Shown: positions 17,596-25,957 of the stretch, in pieces
Layout of the letters: the number at the start of each line of letters is the position of its first letter
Numbering within the stretch: position 1 is the first letter of the stretch
DNA from: Bradyrhizobium sp. B124
GTDB lineage: Bacteria; Pseudomonadota; Alphaproteobacteria; Rhizobiales; Xanthobacteraceae
DNA length: 64,000 nucleotides
Assembly: GCF_038967635.1 (NCBI RefSeq)
Contig: NZ_CP152413.1
Location: 1,302,001 to 1,366,000, forward strand
Reading direction: 5' to 3'
Notes under the pieces: generated by a model
Database searches by the model: none
Told to the model about the DNA's origin: nothing
What the model saw: only the letters and a program-made list of their open reading frames with translations
Program-made: the position numbers and the translations under genes

Positions 17596-17616
17596 CCGCG
17601 CGCCCGAAGCGCGCGG
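17596..17616. other. GC-rich hairpin between the two minus-strand cassette genes
   Basis: CCGCGCGC, loop CCGAA, GCGCGCGG: an 8-bp perfect stem. It resembles the arms of the 16548-16640 repeat and lies just downstream of the small zinc-finger gene. It has no T-run. Confidence 0.5.
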
Positions 17617-17630
17617 GCGTCAATATCGCA

Positions 17631-17810
17631 TTAGCGGGCGGACTTTTTACGCGGCGGGTGTCTACGATCCTCGGCCTCGGACAAGCTCAGCACGCAATCG
17701 AGGTGACCAAGCCGACCAGTTCTGCTCTCACCGAAAGTTTCGTATTCAACCAGCACTTCGCCGTCCTCGAACGACTGGGTGCAGATCGGACACATATCTT
17801 GCTTGACCAT
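17631..17810 (-). CDS. small CxxC...HxxC zinc-finger protein
   Basis: A 59-residue protein. MCPIC near the start and HLDC about 30 residues later form a plausible Cys3-His zinc site. The tail is basic (RRHPPRKKS). GAGGGGG six bases before the ATG at 17810 decides the start. It lies immediately upstream of the DUF2971 gene on the same strand, 97 bp apart with a hairpin between, and may be its regulator or antitoxin-like partner. No family name is known to me. Confidence 0.5.
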   Translation of the reverse strand: MVKQDMCPICTQSFEDGEVLVEYETFGESRTGRLGHLDCVLSLSEAEDRRHPPRKKSAR

Positions 17811-17930
17811 TTGTTGCCCCCTCAAGTTTGAGGCAAGCTACCACGGAAATTTCAGGTTGCATAAGCCGGGTCAAGCTCGGGGTTAGGCGCCCGCCTCCCT
17901 GTCGATTTTTTTCGGCAACCATCCCGGTCC

Positions 17931-17960
17931 GCCGGGACGGCTCATCGAGCCCGTCCCGGC
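17931..17960. other. strong hairpin in the 370-bp gap before the serine recombinase
   Basis: GCCGGGACGG and CCGTCCCGGC are a perfect 10-bp inverted repeat 10 bases apart; the loop itself contains CTC/GAG. The gap 17811-18182 holds no gene. This could be a terminator, a small RNA element or a recombinase recognition structure. Confidence 0.4.
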
Positions 17961-18136
17961 CACCGACCCGCCGACGAAGAGAACCCTGCGTGGGGGCCGC
18001 CCGATCAGGGACAAAATGACGGACGGCCCCGCGCCGGCCATCTTTAAAATGCGGGGCGCATCGCGACGGCCAGCGCTCTGCTAGCTACGAGGACGTGAAG
18101 TCGAGGTTTCAACGGACCTTGACTCTGACAATGCGA

Positions 18137-18168
18137 TTTGTACATTTATTCTGAGATATCTGTACAAA
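18137..18168. promoter_or_regulatory. inverted repeat TTTGTACA-N16-TGTACAAA at the recombinase promoter
   Basis: Perfect 8-bp arms ending 14 bp before the ATG of the serine recombinase gene. It is probably an operator or, alternatively, a recombinase binding site. Its sequence is different from the five TGCACC palindromes. Confidence 0.55.
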
Positions 18169-18182
18169 CAGGATGTAAGCTG

Positions 18183-18869
18183 ATGTCAGAGCACGAGAAA
18201 CGTCAGCGGAAGCCTGCCATCGGTTACACGCGCACAAGCTCGGCCGCGAACATCGGCGAGGACAAGGACAGCGTGGCTCGTCAGCGGAAGGCCATACAGG
18301 CCTACGCGAACCGCGCCGGCTATCGCATCGTTGCTTGGCACGATGATCCGGCAGTGGCCGGCGACGACATGATCGACACCCGGCCAGGGTTCGCCGCGGC
18401 GCTCGAGCAGATCGCCGGCAACGGCGTGAGGACGATCGTCGTTGAGACCGCCAACCGGTTCGCCCGCGACCTGATTGTGCAGGAGACGGGCTTCCGACGC
18501 CTGCAGGCCGACGGCATCACGCTGATCGCGGCCGACAAGCCCGACAGCTTCGTCGACGACACGCCCACTGCCGTCCTCGTGCGACAGATCCTCGGCGCAG
18601 TCGCCCAGTTCGACAAGGCGATGACGGTGGCGAAGCTCCGAGGCGCGCGCGAGCGCAAGCGCCGCAGGACCGGCGGCAAGGTCGAAGGCCGCAAGAGGTG
18701 GGTCGAGATCAACGCCGAGATGGTCGCCGAAGCCAGACGGCTCCGGGGCAGCTCCCCGAGGCCCGATCGATCCCTACGCGAGATCGCCGCCGAGCTCGAG
18801 AAGCTCGGCTACCGCAACGAGCGCGGCGCGGAGTTCTCGGCTTCGTCGATCAGGTCCATGCTGGCGTGA
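18183..18869 (+). CDS. small serine recombinase (resolvase/invertase family)
   Basis: A 228-residue protein. The catalytic N-terminal domain starts IGYTRTSSAANIGEDKDSVARQ, with the nucleophile Ser in the RTSS motif, followed by VVETANRFARDL, matching the D/E-R-x-x-R active-site helix. KLRGARERKRRR is the E-helix region. A short C-terminal helix-turn-helix (SLREIAAELEKLGYRNERG) binds DNA. AGGA nine bases upstream supports the ATG at 18183. It belongs to the resolvase group rather than the large integrases, and no res or invertible segment was identified. Its role next to a tyrosine integrase is unclear: dimer resolution or a DNA switch. Confidence 0.85.
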   Translation: MSEHEKRQRKPAIGYTRTSSAANIGEDKDSVARQRKAIQAYANRAGYRIVAWHDDPAVAGDDMIDTRPGFAAALEQIAGNGVRTIVVETANRFARDLIVQETGFRRLQADGITLIAADKPDSFVDDTPTAVLVRQILGAVAQFDKAMTVAKLRGARERKRRRTGGKVEGRKRWVEINAEMVAEARRLRGSSPRPDRSLREIAAELEKLGYRNERGAEFSASSIRSMLA

Positions 18870-18944
18870 CGCACCGGCACCGATTGAACGCACCAGCGCC
18901 TGCCACTGCGCGATCTAGCACACGCTGACATCATCCCTTCTCGA

Positions 18945-19712
18945 TCAGAAGACCTCCCGTTGCGCCTGCCGGGCCTCGCCAGTGGCCTTCTCGATCGCTG
19001 AGGCCAGATCCATCTCCCCTATCGCACGCAGCTCCTGGGCCAACTTGACGGCGCCGCCGACGTCAATCGCGGTGAGCGGGTTGCCCGGGCCGTTGATCGC
19101 AACTCGCCACAGGCCATCGTCCGGCCTTACGGACCGGACCGCGAGCGCTGGATGGTCGATGATACCTCGGCTCGCGAGGACAGACGCGCGCGTATCATCG
19201 GGATTGGGGGTGACGATAACGTCCTCAGGCCCGAGAACGATCGTGTTGAGCCTATTGCCGTATTCACCGAGCTCGAACTTGACGCTTGCGGCGCGATAGA
19301 AGCTGTCGCTGCATCGCTGGAACAGGATCACCATCTCGCGGGTGCTTTGCGCGCCTAAGTCGCCGAAGATGCCACGTTGCGCAAAGCATTCGATGTTGTT
19401 GCCGTCCGGCTTTTGCAAGACGAAGCGGACACCGTCGATGTCGACGTCCGGCCTTGTGTTCGGAATTGGTTGCAGCAAGACCTTGCCTGGAGCGGGGAGC
19501 AGCCCGGCGAGCCGCGTCCTCATGTGCTCGATCTCGCTACTGCGGGTTGAGAGAAGCTGAAGCACATCGTTCCAGACGCCGAGGGGCACGGGAGCTGTGC
19601 CGGCGATCCAACGGCGGAGCGTGCGATCCGCAATGCCCGTTTCAGCGGCGAGCCCGCTCTGCCAGTTGTTGCCGAACAGAAGGATGGCGATCTTGATGAG
19701 AAGCTGAACCAT
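18945..19712 (-). CDS. helix-turn-helix protein with uncharacterised C-terminal domain
   Basis: A 255-residue protein. The first ~45 residues (FGNNWQSGLAAETGIADRTLRRWIAGTAPVP) form a Cro/XRE-like helix-turn-helix. A middle beta-rich part (about 85-190) has no recognised family, and the end is helical and Ala-rich. GGAGG lies ten bases before the ATG at 19712; an alternative ATG at 19736 lacks a site. It is divergent from the packaging operon, with an operator palindrome between them, and may be a prophage-type repressor or transcription modulator. Confidence 0.6.
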   Translation of the reverse strand: MVQLLIKIAILLFGNNWQSGLAAETGIADRTLRRWIAGTAPVPLGVWNDVLQLLSTRSSEIEHMRTRLAGLLPAPGKVLLQPIPNTRPDVDIDGVRFVLQKPDGNNIECFAQRGIFGDLGAQSTREMVILFQRCSDSFYRAASVKFELGEYGNRLNTIVLGPEDVIVTPNPDDTRASVLASRGIIDHPALAVRSVRPDDGLWRVAINGPGNPLTAIDVGGAVKLAQELRAIGEMDLASAIEKATGEARQAQREVF

Positions 19713-19870
19713 GGTCTTTGGGCCTCCTTTGCCCATCCGCGGCGGGGCTCATCCCCTTCCGCATTCGAAATCAGCGGGACTGTTCCCGCCTGTAGGTATC
19801 AACGTGGGTGGCCACTGCCACCTCGTCAAGGAACTCAGCGCCGGAAAGCGCTGGGAAAGTGCCTGGAAAC

Positions 19871-19887
19871 TGCACCGAAGCGGTGCT
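19871..19887. promoter_or_regulatory. element operator copy 2 (TGCACC-gaagc-GGTGCT)
   Basis: A one-mismatch copy of the element palindrome in the 428-bp divergent gap 19713-20140, between the HTH gene (minus) and the packaging operon (plus). A separate GGTGC-AAA-GCACC hairpin sits at 19941-19953. The gap contains no gene. Confidence 0.6.
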
Positions 19888-20140
19888 GATCACGAACTTG
19901 TGATGATCTCGAATGAGCCCGCCGCCCCAAAGGGTTGGCCGGTGCAAAGCACCTTAAAATCAATCAGTTAACGCAAATTAACCTTGAACGAACCGCGCAA
20001 ATCACCGCCTACACACGCGCAGGCGCGGCCACCATTGCGTCCTGACCTCCGACATCACCGATCTGGCTATGCCGTCCCCCCCTGCCCGGATGCCGGCGGC
20101 TTCTGCACGCCTCTTCCCCTCGCCAATGAAGGAAACAACC

Positions 20141-20389
20141 ATGCTCGCACCGCCGTCCGCGGGGCGCGCGCTGATGCGCGCCAACGCCAGCAAAGACGAA
20201 GCTGCTCGCCGCTCTCTCGAGAAGGAACTGCGCGACCCCGCCACGCTCCAAGGGGTTGCTGTCGAGCTTCTTGCCGCCGCGCTGGTGCGCTCGCGCGCCC
20301 TGCGAGCTGAGCGTCGAGACGATTGCCAGGAGCGTCAGGCCGCCCTCGCCGCCTTGCAGGTCGTTCGCACGTTGGTGGTGAAGCCGTGA
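20141..20389 (+). CDS. small phage-type protein, first gene of the packaging operon
   Basis: An 82-residue, Ala/Arg-rich helical protein (SKDEAARRSLEKELRDPATLQGVAVELLAAALVRSRALRAERRDD). AAGGAA six bases upstream favours ATG 20141 over ATG 20126. Its stop overlaps the GTG start of the next gene, so the two are translationally coupled. Position directly before a terminase small subunit suggests a packaging or regulatory accessory. No family is recognised. Confidence 0.55.
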   Translation: MLAPPSAGRALMRANASKDEAARRSLEKELRDPATLQGVAVELLAAALVRSRALRAERRDDCQERQAALAALQVVRTLVVKP

Positions 20390-20856
20390 GGCCCCCAGAC
20401 CGTGCCCCGATCGCCACTGGTTCGTCGACCGATCGTCAGCCGATCGTCCCGGCTTTGTCGCGCGTTCGCTCGCGGACGACGAACAGCCCGGCCGACCGCT
20501 TAGGTCGCACCGCGCAGGCCCGGCGCGTCAAGGATCTGTACGCCGGCTATCTCGATGCGCTCGGCAACCCTGCCGACGTCCCGACGCTGGCGCTGGTCCT
20601 GGCTGCCGCCGAGGCCGTCGCGATCGCCGAAGTCGCACGCGCCGCGTATCTCGATGGCAAAGGCGACCTCAATGCGGTCGTGCGAGCCGAGAACACCGCG
20701 AACCGGAGCCTCAAGCGCATCGGCCTCGCCAAGCCCTCCGCTACCGCCAAGCCCAAGAAGACTTTCGCCGAGAGGATGGCCGACGCTGATGCAGCCCGGC
20801 GGGCGGCCGAGGCCGCCGCCGAGCCGTCGAGTACCCTAACTGGAGCCCCGCCGTGA
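20386..20856 (+). CDS. probable phage terminase small subunit
   Basis: A 156-residue protein. A disordered N-terminus is followed by a helical core (RRVKDLYAGYLDALGNPADVPTL..., then NAVVRAENTANRSLKRIGLA) of the kind seen in P27/TerS small subunits. The tail is charged and Ala-rich. TerS recognises the pac or cos site and loads the large subunit. The GTG start at 20386 overlaps the preceding stop. The gene overlaps the terminase large subunit by 4 bp (GTGA), which strongly supports the call; sequence alone would be weak. Confidence 0.65.
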   Translation: MRPPDRAPIATGSSTDRQPIVPALSRVRSRTTNSPADRLGRTAQARRVKDLYAGYLDALGNPADVPTLALVLAAAEAVAIAEVARAAYLDGKGDLNAVVRAENTANRSLKRIGLAKPSATAKPKKTFAERMADADAARRAAEAAAEPSSTLTGAPP

Positions 20857-22622
20857 TCAGCGCGCTGACGTTCTTTCAATCTCTGAACTGGATCGACGGC
20901 ACGCCGCTCACGATCGAGCCCTATCGGCAAGACATCTTCCGCAAGGCGCTGGATAGCTACAAGCCCGATGGCAAGCCGACCTATAACTTCGTGCTGGCAG
21001 GCCGCGGCAAGAAGAACAGCAAGTCGCTCGACCTGATCCTGGCCGGTCTCTTCATCCTCATCTGCAGGGAGGACCCCCGGGGCTCCGACGCGCTGATCGT
21101 CGCCAACGACAGCGACCAAGCCGGCCAGGACCTCGACCTCGCGAAGAAGCTGATCGCGGCGAACCCCGAGTTGGCGGACGAGCTGACGGTCCTATCGGAG
21201 GAGATCCGCCGCAAGGATGGCCGCGGCATCATGCGGATCATTCCCGCGCAGAACGTCGTCGGCCAGCACGGCAAGAGCGCCGCCTTCGTCGGCTATGACG
21301 AAATCCACGGCCTTCGCAGCCATGAGCTGTTCGAGGCGCTTGCGCCCGACCCCAACCGCTACTGCCTAGTCTGGGTCACGTCTTACGACACCATTCATGA
21401 CGAAGAAGGCGTGCCGATGCACGACTTCAAGAAGATCGGCCGCGAGGGGGCCGACCCGGGGATGCTCTTCTCCTGGTATTCCGGCGATTACTGCACGGAC
21501 CCCGCCTTCGCCGATCTTGCGCCCGAGGAGCGTGCCAACCCCTCGATGTCCTCCTGGCCCGAAGGCCGCGATTACCTCGCTCGCCAGCGCCGTCGCCTGC
21601 CCTCCGCGCAATTCCGCCGGTTGCATCTCAACCTGCCCGGCGCGCCGAAGGGCGTATTCTTCGATCAAAACATTGTCGAGAGCGCGATCGTCGCCGGCCG
21701 CAGCCAGATCGAGCCCGTCGACGGTGTCGACTACCTCGCCTTCGTCGATATGTCGGGCGGCAGCTCGGACGACGCGACGCTGGGCATCGCGCACTGGGAC
21801 GGCACCAAGGCCATCCTAGATGTGATCATCAATCAGAACGAGCCGGTTCCGTTCAACCCTCGCAAGGCGGTCGCGCGCTTCGCCGCGACTTGCAAGAGGT
21901 ATCGGTGCCGTGAGGTCCACGGTGACAGCTATGCCGGTGAGACGTTCCGAATGGACTTTTCTGACCACGGCATCGACTACCGCGTCTGCAAAAATAGTCG
22001 GACTGACCATTACGAAAATCTTGAGGTCGCGCTCAACGCGGGACAGGTCGAGCTGCTCGACCCGCCGAAACTTCGTCGCGAGCTGCTAACGATCGTTCGC
22101 CGCGGCGCCTCGCTCGATCACATGCCGGGCCAGCACGACGACTGGGCCAACTCGGCCGCCGGCGCGCTGACGCTCGTTAATCCGGACATCGGCGCCGGCG
22201 AGCCCGGCATTTTGACCTTCTATGCGCGTCAGGTCGAGGCGCTCGCCAACGGCGATGCAAAGGCGCCGGAGAAGGAGCGCCTGGTCGCCGCCGAGGTGAT
22301 GGTACGCGTCCCGATTGAAACCTCGATCGTCACCGGCGCTGTTAGCGGTCGGTCGTATTTCGTCGAGCGTGATGGCGATCAGCTCGTTTGCTGGATGGAT
22401 CAAGAGGACGCGTGGAAGCTCACGTCAGCGACAAACCCGCTGTTCGCGAACGCCAACATCGGTCTGCACGAACAGATATCCGAGGAGCGCAAGCGTCTCG
22501 GCAACCAATCCGGCCCGGGCATTCGCGTGCAGGATTTGTTGGACTACACCCGCCCGGTGCTCGCCGGTGACAAGCTCGGCATCACTCGCCAGACTTTCGA
22601 GATGATGAGGCGCGCCCGATGA
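20853..22622 (+). CDS. phage terminase large subunit (TerL)
   Basis: A 589-residue DNA-packaging motor. The ATPase domain has a terminase-style Walker A, FVLAGRGKKNSKS (near residue 50), and a Walker B, AAFVGYDEIHG (near 145), followed by the coupling motif VTSYDT. The C-terminal nuclease domain starts with FVDMSGGSSDDATLG (catalytic Asp, near 295) and ends with an Asp pair in GQHDDWANS. Length matches the family. GTG start, coupled to TerS upstream and by ATGA overlap to the next gene. It shows no truncation, so the motor may be functional. Confidence 0.9.
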   Translation: MISALTFFQSLNWIDGTPLTIEPYRQDIFRKALDSYKPDGKPTYNFVLAGRGKKNSKSLDLILAGLFILICREDPRGSDALIVANDSDQAGQDLDLAKKLIAANPELADELTVLSEEIRRKDGRGIMRIIPAQNVVGQHGKSAAFVGYDEIHGLRSHELFEALAPDPNRYCLVWVTSYDTIHDEEGVPMHDFKKIGREGADPGMLFSWYSGDYCTDPAFADLAPEERANPSMSSWPEGRDYLARQRRRLPSAQFRRLHLNLPGAPKGVFFDQNIVESAIVAGRSQIEPVDGVDYLAFVDMSGGSSDDATLGIAHWDGTKAILDVIINQNEPVPFNPRKAVARFAATCKRYRCREVHGDSYAGETFRMDFSDHGIDYRVCKNSRTDHYENLEVALNAGQVELLDPPKLRRELLTIVRRGASLDHMPGQHDDWANSAAGALTLVNPDIGAGEPGILTFYARQVEALANGDAKAPEKERLVAAEVMVRVPIETSIVTGAVSGRSYFVERDGDQLVCWMDQEDAWKLTSATNPLFANANIGLHEQISEERKRLGNQSGPGIRVQDLLDYTRPVLAGDKLGITRQTFEMMRRAR

Positions 22623-23020
22623 ACATCGCCGCTTGGAGAGAAGGCACCCTGTACATGAAATATCGATCGTCCCTGGCCATAGATGCCGACCTCGCCGCGC
22701 TGCGGCTGGAGTATGAGCAGAATTGCCAGCGCCTGGATCGCATCGACGTGATCGAGAAGCGATTGCTGGCTGACAACAGCTTGACGCTCGGTATCGACAG
22801 CTCCGAAGAGCGCGAGGCTCGGCAGACGGTCAGTGGGCTGTTGGCCAAACGCGGCAAAGCTGGCGCTTCGCTTTTTCAACTGTTCGATCATGCCGCACGG
22901 TCGATGGCCCTCCGTAAGAAGTTTGATGCCGAAGCGGCATCACTCGCCGCCGAGAAGCGCCGCTCGCGCCGCTACACTGACGCGTGGTCCGACATGCCGC
23001 CGATCCCTTGGAGAAATTAA
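22619..23020 (+). CDS. hypothetical protein between terminase and portal
   Basis: A 133-residue, charged, largely helical protein (ADLAALRLEYEQNCQRLDRIDVIEKRLLAD...). ATGA overlap with terL and TAATG overlap with the portal gene show tight coupling. Phage genes in this position are variable. No family is recognised. Confidence 0.6.
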   Translation: MNIAAWREGTLYMKYRSSLAIDADLAALRLEYEQNCQRLDRIDVIEKRLLADNSLTLGIDSSEEREARQTVSGLLAKRGKAGASLFQLFDHAARSMALRKKFDAEAASLAAEKRRSRRYTDAWSDMPPIPWRN

Positions 23021-24519
23021 TGGACGAGATCGAGAAGCTGACCACGCCGCGCGGCGAAGGCCGCGCGATGCATTCACTCGCTGGCGGTTTTCCGATGAGC
23101 GACAATCGAACGGGCGCCGATTGGTTCGGCCCCGGTGCGCCGATGATGCCGGTCGCTCCGTCCGAGGTCGCCGGCCGTGTCCTCGACTACCAGACCGGCT
23201 ACAACCTTGCGACCCAGCCTCGGGACGGCGACGACAACGCGATCCCGTTCGCGATGTTGCGCGCCCTCGCCGACAGCTATGACCCGTTGCGACTGATCAT
23301 CGACCGCCGCATCGACCAGATGGCTCGGCTGAACTGGGTCATCCGTGTCAGGCATGATGGCGTCGGCAAGCGCCCCAAGACAGCGGCGCTGCCGCCCGCC
23401 ACGCGCGAGCGCATCAGCGAGATCACGCGCTTCTTCAAGCAGCCCGCCCGCGATCTGAATTGGCGTAGCTGGCTCCGGGCAGTATTGGAAGATCACTATG
23501 TGATCGATGCGCCGAGCCTATATTGCTCACGGCATCCGGACGGTGAACTGCGCTTCCTGCAGCCGGTCGACGGCGCACTCGTCAAGCGTGTCATCGATCC
23601 CTGGGGCCTAACCCCTGCCCCCATCCCCTACGTCGGCGGCTCCTTCACATGGGGCAACATCCAGATCACGCCTAACAACCTCGCGGCACACGGATTTAGG
23701 TATGATCGTGCTCGCGGCTGGCTGCTGCCGCCCGCCTATCAAATGAACTTCCACGGGGTTCCGGCGATCGCGCTCACGCAGCGCGACCTTGTGTACGCGC
23801 CCGCGCGCGTCCGTACAAACCGGATTTACGGCACCTCGCAGGTGGAGGTAATCGCCCAGACCATCAACATCGCGATGCGCCGTGTCACCTCTCAACTCGA
23901 GCACTTTCGCGAGGGCAATATCCCTGAAGCTCTCTTCGCGTTGCCTGAGTCGTGGACACCCGATCAGGTTGGGCGCTTCCAGCAATACTGGGACGATCTC
24001 TTCTCCGGCAATCTCGGCAATCGCCGCCGGATGAAGTTCATCGGCGGCGGCGACAAAGATAGCTACATCCCGTTGAAGGAACCGCCCCTGAAGAACGAGT
24101 TTGATGAGTGGCTCGTCCGCATCATCTGCTTCGCGTTCTCGTACCCACCGGCCGCCTTCGTGTCTCTTCAAAACAAGTCGATCGCCGAGCAGCACGACCG
24201 CACCTCCGAGGAAGAGGGCCTGCAGTCCACCGCCACCTGGCTGTCGGACGTCATCAACAAGGTGATCGATGATGAGCTCGATTCGTCAGGCGAGATCGAG
24301 TTCGCATGGGTCGAAGAGGATGAGATCGATCAGAGCAGGCAATCTGAGATCCTCAACGCCTATGCAACCAACGGTGTTCTCACGTTGAACGAAGTCCGCG
24401 AACGGCTCGGTGAAGAACCCTCCCCGGACCCTGCCGCCAACCAACTCATGGTTAAGACCGCAACCGGCTATGTGCCGATTGGCGGAAGCAATGGAGAACC
24501 AAAAGATGTGGATCGATGA
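23020..24519 (+). CDS. phage portal protein
   Basis: A 499-residue protein with features of siphophage-type portals: an N-terminal wing with RALADSYDPLRLIIDRRIDQMARLNW, a beta-rich middle (DAPSLYCSRHPDGELRFLQPVDG), LVYAPARVRTNRIYGTSQVE, and a C-terminal stem/crown with FAFSYPPAAFVS. The portal ring is the channel for DNA entry and exit and docks TerL. GGAGAA six bases before the ATG at 23020 sets the start; the frame is open further upstream within the previous gene. In complete phages a protease and capsid gene follow; here two tiny genes and then unrelated cargo follow. Confidence 0.85.
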   Translation: MDEIEKLTTPRGEGRAMHSLAGGFPMSDNRTGADWFGPGAPMMPVAPSEVAGRVLDYQTGYNLATQPRDGDDNAIPFAMLRALADSYDPLRLIIDRRIDQMARLNWVIRVRHDGVGKRPKTAALPPATRERISEITRFFKQPARDLNWRSWLRAVLEDHYVIDAPSLYCSRHPDGELRFLQPVDGALVKRVIDPWGLTPAPIPYVGGSFTWGNIQITPNNLAAHGFRYDRARGWLLPPAYQMNFHGVPAIALTQRDLVYAPARVRTNRIYGTSQVEVIAQTINIAMRRVTSQLEHFREGNIPEALFALPESWTPDQVGRFQQYWDDLFSGNLGNRRRMKFIGGGDKDSYIPLKEPPLKNEFDEWLVRIICFAFSYPPAAFVSLQNKSIAEQHDRTSEEEGLQSTATWLSDVINKVIDDELDSSGEIEFAWVEEDEIDQSRQSEILNAYATNGVLTLNEVRERLGEEPSPDPAANQLMVKTATGYVPIGGSNGEPKDVDR

Positions 24520-24754
24520 CGAGCGCCGATGGCGCGCGGCTGAACGCGCGAACGCGTATCAGCCCACGCTTCAGAAGCTGGAGCGCGGAACAGTAGACGT
24601 CACCTTAAAGCCGGACGAGGCACGAGAGGTTCTGAAGTGGCTGGGAGGCAGCGCTGCCGAGAACGCCACGAACGCGCAGGTGGCCGAAGCGATCGCAACT
24701 CGCGGCAGCATTCTCGCCCTGCAGGCACGACACAACAACGGAGTTCGGCCATGA
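24491..24754 (+). CDS. small phage-type protein after the portal gene
   Basis: An 87-residue protein (DDERRWRAAERANAYQPTLQKLERG...). It overlaps the portal stop; an in-frame ATG at 24506 behind GGAG is an equally good start. It overlaps the next gene by ATGA. Helical, no known domain; it could be a head-joining or regulatory accessory. Confidence 0.55.
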   Translation: MENQKMWIDDERRWRAAERANAYQPTLQKLERGTVDVTLKPDEAREVLKWLGGSAAENATNAQVAEAIATRGSILALQARHNNGVRP

Positions 24755-24981
24755 TCATCAACGTACCCGCGAGCGTTGGGATGTCACACTACTATCCCAG
24801 CGGTCGCCCGGTCATTCAGTCAAAGATGCTCGACGGTCGGCTCGTTATCGACCTGCTGCCAGGGGATTTCACCTCATTGCTTACCGGCCAGCATGGTGCC
24901 GCTTGGGCCGCGGCCAACAGCGGCGCCGGCGGCGCGATGGAGGAACTCGGTCGGTTTAACATGCAGCCTCGATCATTTTAG
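24751..24981 (+). CDS. small hypothetical protein closing the packaging operon
   Basis: A 76-residue protein starting MIINVPASVGMSHYYPSGRP. ATGA coupling with the gene upstream supports its reality. Composition is mixed with a Gly/Ala-rich end (NSGAGGAMEEL). It is the last gene of the phage-like operon. No family is recognised. Confidence 0.5.
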   Translation: MIINVPASVGMSHYYPSGRPVIQSKMLDGRLVIDLLPGDFTSLLTGQHGAAWAAANSGAGGAMEELGRFNMQPRSF

Positions 24982-25284
24982 GTTCGCGCGTTGTTTCGCC
25001 ATGGCGCGCGAATTGCGGCTGACGAAGAGTTACTCCGGCTTTTGTGTCGCCGCTCGGCGCCTGGCGCGGTCCATCCAACCGCGCCGGGCGCCCACCATCT
25101 CCGAACATTAAGCCCGCCGTGCGGCGCGGGGAGCGCTGCGCTTGTCATGTATGTCTCAATGTCTGCCCATAGCCAAAGCGGACATCGCTTCTGCAGACGC
25201 TCATATCCGCTTTTGACCCATTGCGGACGACAGGTGGGTCCCTGTAGCGTTGCTTTGATCAACATCAGCATATGAGGCGTCTTC
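24982..25284. other. gap after the packaging operon, with a mosaic repeat
   Basis: No gene, although this is where capsid genes would be expected. It carries TCCGCTTTTGACCC at 25206, a word related to those at 26480 and 27320, as in a dispersed rhizobial intergenic repeat. Confidence 0.45.
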
Positions 25285-25797
25285 ATGGACAGGCGTTGTA
25301 TACTTGGCCTTTTTGCGACCACGTTGATCTCGGTCCCCGCTATTCCAAATGCCGCCATAGCGCAGGGGAAATCACTCAAGGATCAACTGGTAGGAACATG
25401 GATCTACGTGTCCAGCACAGGCAAGCGCGACGATGGCAGCGCGGTGGATCGTCCGCCCGCCCAGGGCGCGCTGACCTACACGGCCGATGGACGCTTCCAT
25501 TTCATCACGGTGCGCACCGCAGTCCCGAAGTATGCGTCGAACGACCCTTCACATCCGTCTCCTGAGGAAGCCATGGCCGTTGCGTCGGGCGTAGTTGCCT
25601 ACACCGGGACTTACATGTTGGACGAAGGCACGAAGACGGCGCACCTCAACATCGAGACGAGTTCGGTTCCAAATCTGGTCGGAGCACCTGATCAACGTCG
25701 GATCGTCACTTCGATCACCGACGAAGAGTTGAAAATCACAAATCCGCGGACACCGGCCGGCGTCACGCTTGAGTTGGTGTTCAAGCGCGCGAAGTGA
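25285..25797 (+). CDS. exported lipocalin-like protein
   Basis: A 170-residue protein with a signal peptide (RRCILGLFATTLISVPAIPNAAIAQ). The mature part begins SLKDQLVGTWIYVSS, the first strand of lipocalin-like (Lipocalin_5) domains, and continues with LTYTADGRFHFI and VAYTGTYMLDEG strands. Members are short periplasmic beta-barrels of unknown ligand, frequent in Bradyrhizobium. It is a bacterial-type gene within the phage-derived element, so it is likely cargo. Confidence 0.75.
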   Translation: MDRRCILGLFATTLISVPAIPNAAIAQGKSLKDQLVGTWIYVSSTGKRDDGSAVDRPPAQGALTYTADGRFHFITVRTAVPKYASNDPSHPSPEEAMAVASGVVAYTGTYMLDEGTKTAHLNIETSSVPNLVGAPDQRRIVTSITDEELKITNPRTPAGVTLELVFKRAK

Positions 25798-25957
25798 CGG
25801 CTCGTCTTCCGAGCTGAGCACAAAGCTCGATGCTCATGGCCCTTAGCGGACAACCGGGCGACGCGACATCGGCGCGCTACTGACGAGGCAAGTTATTTCG
25901 ACTATCTTTTAGTGCCGAATACTAAGGCGGCACGACAGAACCCACGAGGGCACCTCA

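Noticed and set aside
19941..19953. GGTGC-AAA-GCACC as a sixth operator copy
   Set aside because: Arm order is reversed and the spacer is 3 bases, so it is not the same motif.
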